Assembly (NCBI GenBank): GCA_000403315.2
Contig: KE159636.1
Coordinates: 959,358-1,023,357 of the forward strand
Length of the DNA stretch: 64,000 nt
Direction: 5' to 3'
Source of the DNA: Lachnospiraceae bacterium A2
Lineage (GTDB): Bacteria; Bacillota; Clostridia; Lachnospirales; Lachnospiraceae
The position numbers were made by a program, and so were the translations under genes. The notes under the pieces were generated by a model, which was not told where the DNA came from, did not search any database, and saw only the letters and a program-made list of their open reading frames with translations. This document shows positions 42,501-50,813 of the stretch, piece after piece. Within the stretch, counting starts at the first letter, position 1. Every line of letters begins with the position of its first letter.

Positions 42501-43932
42501 GATTTCCGTATCGTGCCCTGTTGATGTTGTGTTGTATAATGGGAGCGGGACGAAGTTACTGACCGTCAAAGACGGAACGGAATGTCAGGGCTATGAAAAC
42601 GGCATTTACTATTACTGCCTTTACAACCCGCTTTCTGACGATTACGATAAATATATATACTATAGTGAAGATGCAGGTTATAAGGTGAAAATCATTGGAA
42701 ATGATTTGGGCCTTGCCGACTGTTCGGTTTCAAGGGTTACGGATCAGGGAACTATCTCTGAATTTTATTTTGAAAACAGGAAGGTAGAGAACGGAACGGT
42801 GATAACTCTCGACGGCATCTCACAGAAGGGCGTTAATTATAAAGTGACGGATTTAAACGGCAATGAAACATCCCATTCAATGGACAGCAGGAAGGCTGGT
42901 AAAATCTCCACGCTTTCAATAGCGTTAAATACCAGCTTACTGGAATTGGCGGTGGGCGAGAAGCGGCTCCTGACGGTTTCTTTTGCACCTGCTAATGCGA
43001 CAAACCAAAAGGTTGTATGGAATTCGGATAATGGCGCTGTTGCGTCGGTAAATAGTGATGGCGTGATAACTGCGAGAAAAGCCGGGACGGCAGTGGTAAC
43101 GGTTTCGCAAGGGGATTTAAAACAGACATGCACAATTACGGTGAAAGGACAAAGCACAGAGTATAAAATTGATTACAATTTGAATGGCGGAAATGTATCT
43201 GGCAATCCCACAAGCTACACGGCAAATACTTTACCCATTACCCTGAAAAATCCAACACGGAATGGCTACGCTTTCACAGGATGGACGGGCAGTAACGGCA
43301 GTACGCCCCAAAAGACTGTTACCATATCGAAAGGCAGTACTGGCAATAAGTCATACGCCGCAAATTGGAGTAAAAACCAAAGCGCGGAACCGGGTATGAA
43401 AACCACGAAAACCAGCATAAAAAGCGCGAAGGTTTCCCTAAAGAAGACGTCTTACATATATAATGGGAAGAAAAAGCAGCCGTCCGTCACCGTGAAGGTT
43501 GGCTCAAGAAAGCTGAAAAAAGGGACAGATTATAAAGTAACATATAGGAATAACAAAAAGGTTGGCGCCGCTTCCGTGGTGATAAGCGGGAAGGGGAAAT
43601 ACACAGGAAAGGTAACGAAAAAATTCAAGATTGTTCCTAAGGGAACATCTGTATCTAAGGTTACTGGGAAATCAAGAGGGTTTCAGGTGACTTGGAAGAA
43701 ACAGAAAGCATCCACAACAGGATACCAAATCCAGTACTCCACCAGCAAGAAGTTCACAAAGAAAACAACGAAGGTTAAGGCCGTGAAGAAAACCTCTACC
43801 ACGAAGCTAACAGTCAGGAAATTAAAAGCAAAGAAAAAATATTATGTCAGAATACGGACATACAAGACGCTGAAAGGGAGAAAATATTATTCTGGCTGGT
43901 CGAAAACCAGAACGGTAAGGACAGGAAAATAG
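39583..43932 (+). CDS. large secreted surface protein with DUF6273, Big_2, Listeria-Bacteroides and Fn3-like domains
   Basis: 1449-residue exported protein. Signal peptide about 1-34. A low-complexity Glu/Thr/Ala/Ile tract covers about 35-103 (units such as ETTETAEI). A DUF6273 domain (about 133-385) carries NSWWWLRSPG and ACVPALHINLSS. After a Gly-rich linker come an Ig-like segment (about 416-515), a long helical region (about 525-960), a Big_2 domain (about 1108-1191; VVWNSDNGAVASVNSDGVI), a Listeria-Bacteroides repeat (about 1193-1263; NGYAFTGWTG), a YDG/MBG-like domain (about 1284-1353) and an Fn3-like domain to the end. There is no LPxTG motif or anchoring helix. An adhesin or glycan-binding role is inferred from the domains. 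Its tail is duplicated at 38839-39354. Confidence 0.8.
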   Translation: MKKKTPKPLRRFLSLLLAAAISITAQTMPVTAEAAEIAEITEIPETTETAEIGEATEAEEIAEAAEEIAGIPETAETREITETAETAEIPETTETEEIAGTNTIQPLSIAGGSPANPVHHCTKQDDGSDTTDWSYVYFGSYPQTEVTGDALTPAITGASYDADGDAWVDGIKYRRISKSDTNNSNYFGYAQYRYFKWERIKWRVLKNNGSTLFLAADKGLDCKDYNDTYTSITWENCTLRSWLNSDFYGTAFSNGEQGAIVTQDVVNEDNPYYNTEGGNDTRDKVYLLSIGEVTNPEYGFCENYSTYSASRRVQASDYAHVRGAATNSGSYEGNSWWWLRSPGDDTCYAADVNNNGSVSRSGSYVSYGIDACVPALHINLSSDLWSMADDGTSGEGGNGGTSGGGNDETNGEVGNSVTITIDPKANDIEGCTIALSGTLTLAESAEASEANLSAAIDSLKFESSDNSKAKVLACNAVKSQDHRSAELEIWTTLYNEGEATVTAKAPNGYMAECKVTIQADTSEDSGNYEGDYTSEMREFLNNQGTRNTLKYLCNSSNFTASTFVAEKDAKFGNLLAMALTDTYYRGWDGWKDLINGSTSVEEAEKILASLLNDYQGEVEGLSQAKTAQKYAKMMNNAFSDYTKSTNMFTALNSEEIQVVRQYFSEGNLAKLLYEGKYNEIVSPVSQILQQGSLNQILQKSEVFQTGTEASKSWNKMMEGFTQSAEMSNIVKKGCQKKLGGLEVGGGMKDIGKILERVSLAQDTVNYLYRLESLLTADEMYCEMLLYIQENCPYSVVQEAAGNLYSVINGGVEGIVSDIAKKAMNLGGEKLVDMALDAASKSCVPFAMVKAAFDWGTTISNTFFKIGTAQELKDSLRTQAFLANTLGRWALSKETEYLSAIGTADEALKAKELYYSLYMVWESRKCAEETLQSLLKTTGGEWSANYSVSTRISSTLKSFQKNIFSEGKMVDLFGISVSCPVDVVLYNGSGTKLLTVKDGTECQGYENGIYYYCLYNPLSDDYDKYIYYSEDAGYKVKIIGNDLGLADCSVSRVTDQGTISEFYFENRKVENGTVITLDGISQKGVNYKVTDLNGNETSHSMDSRKAGKISTLSIALNTSLLELAVGEKRLLTVSFAPANATNQKVVWNSDNGAVASVNSDGVITARKAGTAVVTVSQGDLKQTCTITVKGQSTEYKIDYNLNGGNVSGNPTSYTANTLPITLKNPTRNGYAFTGWTGSNGSTPQKTVTISKGSTGNKSYAANWSKNQSAEPGMKTTKTSIKSAKVSLKKTSYIYNGKKKQPSVTVKVGSRKLKKGTDYKVTYRNNKKVGAASVVISGKGKYTGKVTKKFKIVPKGTSVSKVTGKSRGFQVTWKKQKASTTGYQIQYSTSKKFTKKTTKVKAVKKTSTTKLTVRKLKAKKKYYVRIRTYKTLKGRKYYSGWSKTRTVRTGK

Positions 43933-44002
43933 AGAATTAATGTGAAACCAAAACGTTCAGACATACGGCCAGTATACAGGATATAGCCGAAAGGCCACAA
44001 AA

Positions 44003-44046
44003 TATGCAGGAAGGGCAGCACATGCAGGTGCTTGCCCTTCCTGCAT
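44003..44046. terminator. terminator hairpin after the large surface protein
   Basis: ATGCAGGAAGGGCA (44003-44016) pairs with TGCCCTTCCTGCAT (44033-44046). T-runs are modest on both sides. It separates the gene from the convergent Rpn relic. Confidence 0.65.
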
Positions 44047-44114
44047 AAAATTGTGAAAGTTTCAGCCGGACAGGCAGCCTGATGTCAGGCATTGCGGATG
44101 TGCCTGGCAGGATT

Positions 44115-44687
44115 TTACGTTTCAGATAGATGGATGCCCTTACTTCCTTTCAGGCATCCAAGTTCTTTCAATAGTGATTCTACATGGCTGCGTGGAAGGT
44201 TTGTTGTAGTAACGATAATGTCAATATCAGTACCAATGGAAAGGAGGTTCCGGGCAATGGCAATGGCTTCTAATTCCCTTCCGCGGGCTTCCCCACGGGC
44301 TTCCCCACGCAGTTCCGCTTCCAGTATGGACTGGTTATAATCCCTGACAGCTTTTTCCCGTGCTTCGTATTCCATGCGCTTTTCTTTGTCCTGGCTGATA
44401 ACCTGCAGTTTCTCGTATGCTTTTTCAATATAGGGGTTTTGTGTGGCGAGCAAATCGAATTCCTCCTTCCGTTCTGAGTTAATGAATTTTGCCCATAGTG
44501 CAATGTCGCTGCTGCCTGCACCCAAGTGCTTGGGCAGCTTGGGGAGCTCAAGGACATGGAACTCCATTTTGTCGGTATACAGGAAGTGGCGGGTGTCCTC
44601 CGTGATATGGAAACAGGAGTAAAAATCCGTTTCCTTTTCGAACAGTATGAAGTCCAGGATGCTGATGCCTACGCACTTTTTAAGCAC
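44115..44687 (-). pseudogene. Rpn / PD-(D/E)XK nuclease-transposase family gene, 5' truncated
   Basis: 190 residues matching the C-terminal part of Rpn-family proteins. It begins KKCVGISILDFILF, followed by the conserved FHITEDTRHFLYTDKMEFHVLELPKL split over the usual positions, a helical region, two GEAR units (RGEARGEARG, 12-bp tandem repeats near 44275-44310) and a short HTH-like end. The whole nuclease core is missing and only a GTG (44687) without a ribosome site is available, so it is a relic. It lies on the strand opposite to the relic at 38160. Confidence 0.75.
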
Positions 44688-44858
44688 ACTATTTTTTCAA
44701 TAATGGGTTAATGTTATGATAGCATACCAAATAGGAAAGCACAATTAAAATTCCATTCAATTTTTCCCCTGCCAAAATTCGGAACATATTGACTTTTTCC
44801 GCAAAAAATGGTTAACTATTAGGTAGAAAAAGTGTATACAAAATACAGGAGAATGGCC

Positions 44859-45740
44859 ATGTTTGAGATGAGGTTAAAAGCACTTGCGAAAATAAATTTG
44901 GGCCTGGACGTTCTAAGGCGCCGGGAAGATGGATACCACGAAGTGAAAATGGTAATGCAGACCATCAGCCTTTTTGATAAAATCACAATCCGTAAAACCA
45001 AAAAGCCGGGAATCCGGGTAAAGACAAATTTGTTTTACCTCCCGGAAAATGAAAATAACCTGGTGTATCAGGCGGCGAAGCTTTTAATGGATGAATTCCA
45101 TATGGAAGGCGGCGTGGCGATTGATTTGCAGAAATTTATCCCGGTAGCTGCAGGCATGGCAGGAGGGAGCTCTGACGCAGCGGCAGTGCTCTATGGGATG
45201 AACCGGATGTTCCAGCTTAGGCTTTCCAAGGAAGGCCTGATGCAGCGGGGCGTTAAGATTGGGGCGGACGTGCCCTATTGCGTGATGCGTGGGACAGCCC
45301 TTGCAGAGGGGATTGGGGAACAGCTTTCCGTATTGCCCCCCATGCCGAAGTGCAAGGTGCTGGTGGCAAAGCCCCCTATCAGCGTGTCTACAAAATTTGT
45401 CTATGAAAACTTGAAATTAGATGGCAGTACTATGCACCCAGATATGGATGCATTGGCCGAAAAAATCCATGCCGGGGATTTGCAGGGCATTGCAGACCAT
45501 ATGGGAAATGTGCTGGAGAGCGTCACCATCCCAAATTTCCCGGTGATTGCCCAAATAAAGGAAGAAATGATACATGCCGGGGCGTTAAATTCCATGATGA
45601 GCGGGAGCGGCCCTACCGTATTTGGCCTGTTCCAGAGCGAAAAACTGGCCCAGCAGGCCTACCGGAAACTCCGGGAAGGGGAGCTGGCCCGGCAGGTGTA
45701 TTTGGCAGATATATATAATGTTCCGCAGAGGAGATCCTAG
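44859..45740 (+). CDS. ispE: 4-diphosphocytidyl-2-C-methyl-D-erythritol kinase
   Basis: 293-residue GHMP kinase of the MEP isoprenoid pathway. The family opening ALAKINLGLDVLRRREDGYH, the ATP loop PVAAGMAGGSSDAAAVL (about residue 93) and the closing SGSGPTVFGLF (about residue 257) are intact. Several in-frame starts exist; ATG 44859 is chosen because AGGAGA (44847-44852) lies 6 bases before it. The last three bases of the gene (TAG, 45738-45740) lie inside the end of a palindromic element, so the stop codon and exact C-terminus come from, or were rebuilt by, that insertion. A weak TTGACT-type promoter sits about 70 bases upstream. Confidence 0.94.
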   Translation: MFEMRLKALAKINLGLDVLRRREDGYHEVKMVMQTISLFDKITIRKTKKPGIRVKTNLFYLPENENNLVYQAAKLLMDEFHMEGGVAIDLQKFIPVAAGMAGGSSDAAAVLYGMNRMFQLRLSKEGLMQRGVKIGADVPYCVMRGTALAEGIGEQLSVLPPMPKCKVLVAKPPISVSTKFVYENLKLDGSTMHPDMDALAEKIHAGDLQGIADHMGNVLESVTIPNFPVIAQIKEEMIHAGALNSMMSGSGPTVFGLFQSEKLAQQAYRKLREGELARQVYLADIYNVPQRRS

Positions 45741-45902
45741 TGTACTGGCACGCTTATAATTAGGCAAACCTACTTGCCTTTTCATCCATCTGCTGCGTTA
45801 GCTTTTCTAGCTGTAGCCACCGCTACACCGTTGAAAATCTGCCTTGCAGAAGAATGAAAATTCTGCGTCGTTTCGCCAAATATAAACGTGTCAGTACACT
45901 AG
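45737..45902. repeat. MITE-like palindromic element, copy 2
   Basis: 166-bp element with inverted ends CTAGTGTACTGGCACGCTTA (left) and, on the other strand, CTAGTGTACTGACACGTTTA (right). Inside lies GTAGCCACCGCTAC (45813-45826), the exact reverse complement of the 14-mer in the element at 1840, and a GACGCAGAAT segment is shared as well. No ORF. It forms a long hairpin in RNA and may serve as the ispE terminator. Confidence 0.7.
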
Positions 45903-46003
45903 CGCTTATTCCGTGGGCGGAGCAGAAGAATCAGTGATTTCCCTGCTTATGCAGGCGTATTCCAATAGCCGGCAATGGCGGGGCAGAAGGAAGGAGGTGG
46001 AGA

Positions 46004-46678
46004 ATGACAGATAAGCTGGAACTGAATACCAATGCATACCTTCCGCTGCGGGACGTGGTGTTCCACACCCTCCGGGAAGCTATCCTGAAAGGGGAATTAA
46101 AGCCGGGGGAACGCCTGATGGAACTGCAGCTTGCATCGAAGCTGGGAGTGAGCCGCACCCCAATCCGGGAGGCTATCCGTATGCTGGAACTGGAAGGGCT
46201 GGCGGTAACGACCCCGAGGAAAGGGGCGGAGGTAGCCAAAATGACGGAGAAGGACATGGAAGACGTGCTCCAGATCCGCAAGGCGCTGGATGAACTGGCG
46301 GTAGGGCTGGCCTGTGAAAATATGGGAGAGGAAGAACTTGCAAAGCTTTCGGTAGCATTGGAAAATTTTGAGGAAAGCACTAGAAGCGGGAATGTGAAGC
46401 GGATTGCCCAGGCAGACGTGGAATTCCATGACGCCATCTATCAGGCGGCGGATAACCCGAAACTGGTGAACATGCTGAATAATCTCCGGGAGCAGATGTA
46501 CCGCTACCGGGTGGAATACCTGAAAAATGACAGCGTTTACCCCAGGCTGATTGAGGAGCACAAGGAAATTTTTGAAGGGCTGAAGCGTGGGGATAAGCAG
46601 ACGGTGGTGGAAATTGTAAGCCACCATGTGGAAAATCAGGAGCTTATGGTGAAAAATATTATCCAAGAGCAGGAATAA
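46004..46678 (+). CDS. GntR-family transcriptional regulator, FadR subgroup
   Basis: 224-residue regulator: N-terminal GntR winged helix (about residues 10-75; PGERLMELQLASKLGVSRTP around the recognition helix) and a C-terminal all-helical FCD ligand-binding domain (about 85-215; DVLQIRKALDELAVGLA, the metal/ligand His residues in DVEFHDAIYQAA and VSHHVENQELM). AAGGAGGTGGAGA precedes the ATG. It stands alone between ispE and the germination genes with a terminator behind it. The ligand, usually an organic acid or sugar acid in this subgroup, cannot be named. Confidence 0.9.
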   Translation: MTDKLELNTNAYLPLRDVVFHTLREAILKGELKPGERLMELQLASKLGVSRTPIREAIRMLELEGLAVTTPRKGAEVAKMTEKDMEDVLQIRKALDELAVGLACENMGEEELAKLSVALENFEESTRSGNVKRIAQADVEFHDAIYQAADNPKLVNMLNNLREQMYRYRVEYLKNDSVYPRLIEEHKEIFEGLKRGDKQTVVEIVSHHVENQELMVKNIIQEQE

Positions 46679-46713
46679 AAAGGAAAATCTGGGAAAACAT
46701 AATAATAAATGAG

Positions 46714-46744
46714 AAAAAGGATAGGCAAATGCTTATCCTTTTTT
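46714..46744 (+). terminator. intrinsic terminator after the GntR-family gene
   Basis: AAAAAGGATA-GGC (46714-46726) pairs with GC-TTATCCTTTT, followed by TTTT. A clear terminator before the germination genes. Confidence 0.75.
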
Positions 46745-46764
46745 GATGGGAACAGGAGGATGGC

Positions 46765-48267
46765 ATGGCAGTTCAGGTAACTTCGGATTTGCAGGAAAAT
46801 ATCAGGCAGTTTGAGGAACTTTTTTCTGACTGTGCAGATATTAAAAAAAGAAAAATAAAGGTAGGGCAAAAGCTGGGACGGGAGTGCTATATTGCATACA
46901 TTGAGGTATCTATCAGCAATGTCGACTGGAAAGACTCCGCAGTGGGGAAGCTGCTGCAGACCCTCAGGGGGCTCCCGGAGGAGGAGCTTGTCCAGTATGT
47001 GGAGCAGAATGTGGAGGACATTTCTGATTCCCAGCCCTTTGGTACAATTGAGGATGCAGCCCAGGGGATGCTGACAGGGGATGCGCTGTTTTTCCTGGAC
47101 GGCTATGCAAAGGCGCTGAAAATTCCCGACAAAGGCTATCCTGGGCGGGGCGTTTATGAAACGGAATCAGAAAAAGTCATCCGGGGTTCTAACGAGGGAT
47201 TTTCCGAATCCATCAAGCTGAATACGGCATTAATCCGGAAACGGCTCCGTAGCCCCCATGTGAAGGTAAAAGAAAGTTTTGTTGGGAAGCGGACCCAGAC
47301 AAATGTGGATCTTGTTTACTTAAAGGATTTAATCCATCCGGGCATGCTGGAGGAAATCGAAAAACGCCTTGGGGAATTTGAGATTGACGGCGCACTGGAC
47401 AGCGGGATTATTGAGCAGCTTACAGAAAAGCGGAAATATTCCCCGTTTCCCCAGTTCCAGACCACCCAGCGGCCGGACCGGGCGGCTATGGCTATTTTGG
47501 AAGGGAGGATTGTGCTGCTGTCGGACAATTCCCCGGTGGCCCTTATCCTCCCAGCCACTTACAATACTTTTATCCAGACCAGCGACGACTATTACAGCCG
47601 CTGGGAGATTGCTTCGTTTACAAGGATGCTCCGGTATTTGGCATCTTTTCTGGCGATGGCGTTTCCCGGTCTGTACCTTGCCATGACGAATTTCCACACC
47701 CAGATTGTCCCTACGGATTTGCTGCTTTCCTTAGCGGCGGCAAGGCAGGGGGTGCCGTTCCCGGCGGCGGTGGAAATCGTCTTGATGGAGGTAGCATTTG
47801 AGCTGCTGCGGGAAGCAGGGGTCCGGCTGCCGGGAGCCAACGGCAACACGATTGGGATTGTAGGGGGCCTGATTATTGGGCAGGCGGCGGTGGATGCAAA
47901 TATTGTGAGCCCCATTGTAGTGATTGTGGTGGCTTTGACAGCCCTTTGTTCCTTTGCAGTGCCAAATGAAGAATTTGCCACAGCTTTCCGCATTTTAAAA
48001 TTTTTGTTTATTTTCCTGTGCAGTACCCTGGGGTTTTTCGGCTTTTTGGTGGGGATGTTAGGGATCTTAATCCACCTGTCCCATATGGAAAGCTTTGGGA
48101 TCCCGTACCTTGCGCCTTTTGTGGGGGCAGATTTGAATGGATACCGGGATGAGCGGGACACGTTCCTGAGGCTCCCCTTGGGTTTCCTGAAAAAACGGCC
48201 TATTTATACAAGGGATGGGGCGCGCACAAGGCTGAAACTGAAAAACCAGACAAAGCAGAAGCCGTAG
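46765..48267 (+). CDS. spore germination protein, GerA family A subunit
   Basis: 500-residue A subunit of a nutrient germinant receptor in the inner spore membrane. The N-terminal soluble domain (about 1-250) includes VIRGSNEGFSESIKLNTALIRKRLRSP split over the family's usual block; four or five membrane helices follow (about 285-470), with NTIGIVGGLIIGQAAVDANI and the helix after PFPAAVEIVLMEVAFELL. The basic C-terminus (KRPIYTRDGARTRLKLK) is typical. AGGAGG precedes the start. The B and C subunits follow as one fused gene 24 bases downstream. The germinant is unknown. Confidence 0.93.
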   Translation: MAVQVTSDLQENIRQFEELFSDCADIKKRKIKVGQKLGRECYIAYIEVSISNVDWKDSAVGKLLQTLRGLPEEELVQYVEQNVEDISDSQPFGTIEDAAQGMLTGDALFFLDGYAKALKIPDKGYPGRGVYETESEKVIRGSNEGFSESIKLNTALIRKRLRSPHVKVKESFVGKRTQTNVDLVYLKDLIHPGMLEEIEKRLGEFEIDGALDSGIIEQLTEKRKYSPFPQFQTTQRPDRAAMAILEGRIVLLSDNSPVALILPATYNTFIQTSDDYYSRWEIASFTRMLRYLASFLAMAFPGLYLAMTNFHTQIVPTDLLLSLAAARQGVPFPAAVEIVLMEVAFELLREAGVRLPGANGNTIGIVGGLIIGQAAVDANIVSPIVVIVVALTALCSFAVPNEEFATAFRILKFLFIFLCSTLGFFGFLVGMLGILIHLSHMESFGIPYLAPFVGADLNGYRDERDTFLRLPLGFLKKRPIYTRDGARTRLKLKNQTKQKP

Positions 48268-48291
48268 GAATTTGTAAGGAGGTTCAATTGT

Positions 48292-50640
48292 ATGTTTGCG
48301 GATAATTGGAAAATATCGGTGCGGCAGGTGCGCAGGCTTTTAATCCTTGATATTTTTGGGATGAGCAGCCTGATGCTCCCGGGCATCCTGTCATCCCTGA
48401 CTGGGGCGGACGGGGTATTCTGCCTTCTGCTTGGGATGGCAGGGGGGATGCTGCTGGTGTGGCTGATGGGGAAAAATTTGCGGAATATGGAGGGGGAAAC
48501 CTCCCGGCCTGAGGGATGTGGGCAGGCTGGGGAACAGGCGTCCCAGCACATAGGGAGGGATTATTACCAGTACATGAAAGATACGGTTGGGGAGCTTGCG
48601 GGGGATATTTTTATGGTATTTTATTACCTGTATTTCCTGAGCCTTTGCGGTTTTGTGCTGTATCAGGCCACTGCCCTTGTGCTGACATGGCTGCTGCCGG
48701 AAGGGTCCTATTTCTGGGTCAGCCTTTTGCTGCTGGCCTTGGCGGCTTATGGGACAGTGCGCGGGATTGAGGGGCGGGCAAGGGTCTATGAAATTATTTT
48801 CTGGTTCCTTGGGGTGCCGCTGCTTGCCATGCTGCTTTTGGCGCTGCGGGAAGTCCGCCCGGATTATTGGACCCCTGTGATGTATTCCGGGGGCTGGGAA
48901 TTTTTCAGCGGGGGCATAGGATATCTGGTGTTCCTGCTGCCCTTGACGGCAGTCCTGTTCTTGAAGCCTTTCTGCCAGAACCCCGGAAAGCTGGCTTCCT
49001 GTGCCCGATGGGTACTGCTGGGGGTTACAGCCCTAAATTTGCTGATTTATTTAATCCTCCTTGGGGTGTTTGGGCAAAATACCATGGGGGTACTGAAACG
49101 GCCAGTGGTTACGCTGATGAGCATGATAAACATTCCGGGAGGTTTTTTTACAAGGCAGGACGTGATTATGGTTTCTGTTTGGTTTTTTGCGCTGTTTGCC
49201 CTAATGCATACGGGAGTGTTCCAGAGCACGCTGATTTTGAAAGAATTGTTCCATGAGTCTGGGAACCGCATTAGCATGGGCATTTCGCTGGTTCTGGCTT
49301 TTGCCTCAGGGATTGGCTTTTTCAGGAATCGGTTTTTGGCAGAACTGTATGGGATTTACCAGAAATGGGTTGCGCTGCCGGGAATGGCGGTGATTTTGCT
49401 GGCGCTTCTGCTGGTTCACCGTATGAAGAATCGGCAGGGAAGGAAAATGGAAAAGGGATGTGATCCCAAAATAACGCCATCAGGCAGGGGGATCCGGAAA
49501 AAGAAAGCGCTGACGCTGTTTTTTGCAGTTGGGGCCATGGGGAATTTTGCTGGCTGCGCGTCCACGGAATTGGAGCACCGCAGTTTCCCGCTGGCAGTAG
49601 GGATTGATCTGCAGGGGGAACCAGAGGAAGATACTGCGGAAGAAGGCTTTGGGGAAAATGCATCCCAAGGACAAGGCGGGCAAAAGCCGGGGCTGGTGGT
49701 AAGCTTTGATTTTCCAGACCTGGCGCAGGTTTCGGAAAAGGGAAATACGGTGGACACTGCCATGGGACTGTCGCTGGAGGGCGCAGATATGTACCATGTG
49801 GAGAAAGCTTACGAGAATAACACCAACCGTATTTTGGACTACAACCATATGAAGGCCGTTGTGATAGGGGAACCTGTTTTTTCCGATAAAGAGCGGCTCC
49901 GGGCATTGCTGTCCGCCTGGGAGCAGCGGGAGGCTTCGGCAAGGAATACAAGCCTTCTGGTGGGGAAAGGCTCTGCAGCAGGGATTTTAAGCCTGACGGA
50001 AGAAACAGAAGGCTCCATGGGGACGTATCTGGAAGAAATGCTGGAGAGCCAGAAGGACTTTAAGCAGAATAAAATTGCCACAGTTGGGAACCTGATGAAC
50101 CAGTGGCACAACCAGGATGAACTTCTGCTGATCCCTGTGCTGGAGGAAAATGGGAACCGTCCGGTGGTCGGCGGATATGCGGCAGTTTCGGATTTTAATT
50201 ACCGGGGAACGCTGTCTGTGGAGGATGCCATGCTGGCATATCTGAGCCAAAACCTGCTGGAGAAATTTACCTGTGAAATTTCCGGGAATGTGGTGGAAAT
50301 TTCCGGTATCCAGGTAAGCCTGTCCATCCGCAGGGAAGGGGAACTCCCGCTGGCGGAAGTGAAAATTTCCGGGAAAGGGAAGCTGAAAACCGGGCAGATG
50401 AATTCCTATTCCGAACAGCGGCGGCTGGAGAAAAAGTTGGGGGAACAGCTTACGGCGGACCTGGCGGAAGCAGCAGGACGGCTGCAGGAGGAGCTTGGGA
50501 TTGACATGACAAACAGCTTTATCTCTCTTGGCGGGCAGGACAGGGAATTGTATGGGATTTACCAGGGGCAGCCGGATGCGTATAACGGTAAGGTGCAGCA
50601 GGTATTCCAGGTGGAGGTTTCCATGCTGAACTGGGAGTAA
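48292..50640 (+). CDS. fused spore germination protein, GerB permease plus GerC lipoprotein
   Basis: One uninterrupted frame of 782 residues joins two proteins that are normally separate. Residues 1-380 are the GerB permease (endospore germination permease family; about ten helices, e.g. LLILDIFGMSSLMLPGIL). Residues 386-782 are a GerC-type Ger(x)C protein: basic segment, hydrophobic stretch, lipobox FAGC with Cys 422, then AVGIDLQGEP and the C-terminal domain with FTCEISGNVVEISGI. An internal ATG at 49447 (residue 386) has AGGGAAGG at 49436-49443, so a free 397-residue GerC lipoprotein could also be made. AGGAGG precedes the first ATG. With the A subunit upstream it forms a complete receptor. 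Confidence 0.85.
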   Translation: MFADNWKISVRQVRRLLILDIFGMSSLMLPGILSSLTGADGVFCLLLGMAGGMLLVWLMGKNLRNMEGETSRPEGCGQAGEQASQHIGRDYYQYMKDTVGELAGDIFMVFYYLYFLSLCGFVLYQATALVLTWLLPEGSYFWVSLLLLALAAYGTVRGIEGRARVYEIIFWFLGVPLLAMLLLALREVRPDYWTPVMYSGGWEFFSGGIGYLVFLLPLTAVLFLKPFCQNPGKLASCARWVLLGVTALNLLIYLILLGVFGQNTMGVLKRPVVTLMSMINIPGGFFTRQDVIMVSVWFFALFALMHTGVFQSTLILKELFHESGNRISMGISLVLAFASGIGFFRNRFLAELYGIYQKWVALPGMAVILLALLLVHRMKNRQGRKMEKGCDPKITPSGRGIRKKKALTLFFAVGAMGNFAGCASTELEHRSFPLAVGIDLQGEPEEDTAEEGFGENASQGQGGQKPGLVVSFDFPDLAQVSEKGNTVDTAMGLSLEGADMYHVEKAYENNTNRILDYNHMKAVVIGEPVFSDKERLRALLSAWEQREASARNTSLLVGKGSAAGILSLTEETEGSMGTYLEEMLESQKDFKQNKIATVGNLMNQWHNQDELLLIPVLEENGNRPVVGGYAAVSDFNYRGTLSVEDAMLAYLSQNLLEKFTCEISGNVVEISGIQVSLSIRREGELPLAEVKISGKGKLKTGQMNSYSEQRRLEKKLGEQLTADLAEAAGRLQEELGIDMTNSFISLGGQDRELYGIYQGQPDAYNGKVQQVFQVEVSMLNWE

Positions 50641-50813
50641 ATGCGAATCCGTTTTGGCTTTGGCGGATGCCTGATACCCTTCTCCCCAGTCCCACAAAGC
50701 GGCAGGGATGGGCTCCAGGCTCCTGCCAAGGGCTGTCAGGGAGTATTCTGCCCTTGGCGGCTCTTGGGCATTCGCCTTGCAGCTTACAAGGCCGCCATCT
50801 TTCACAGGGAGCT

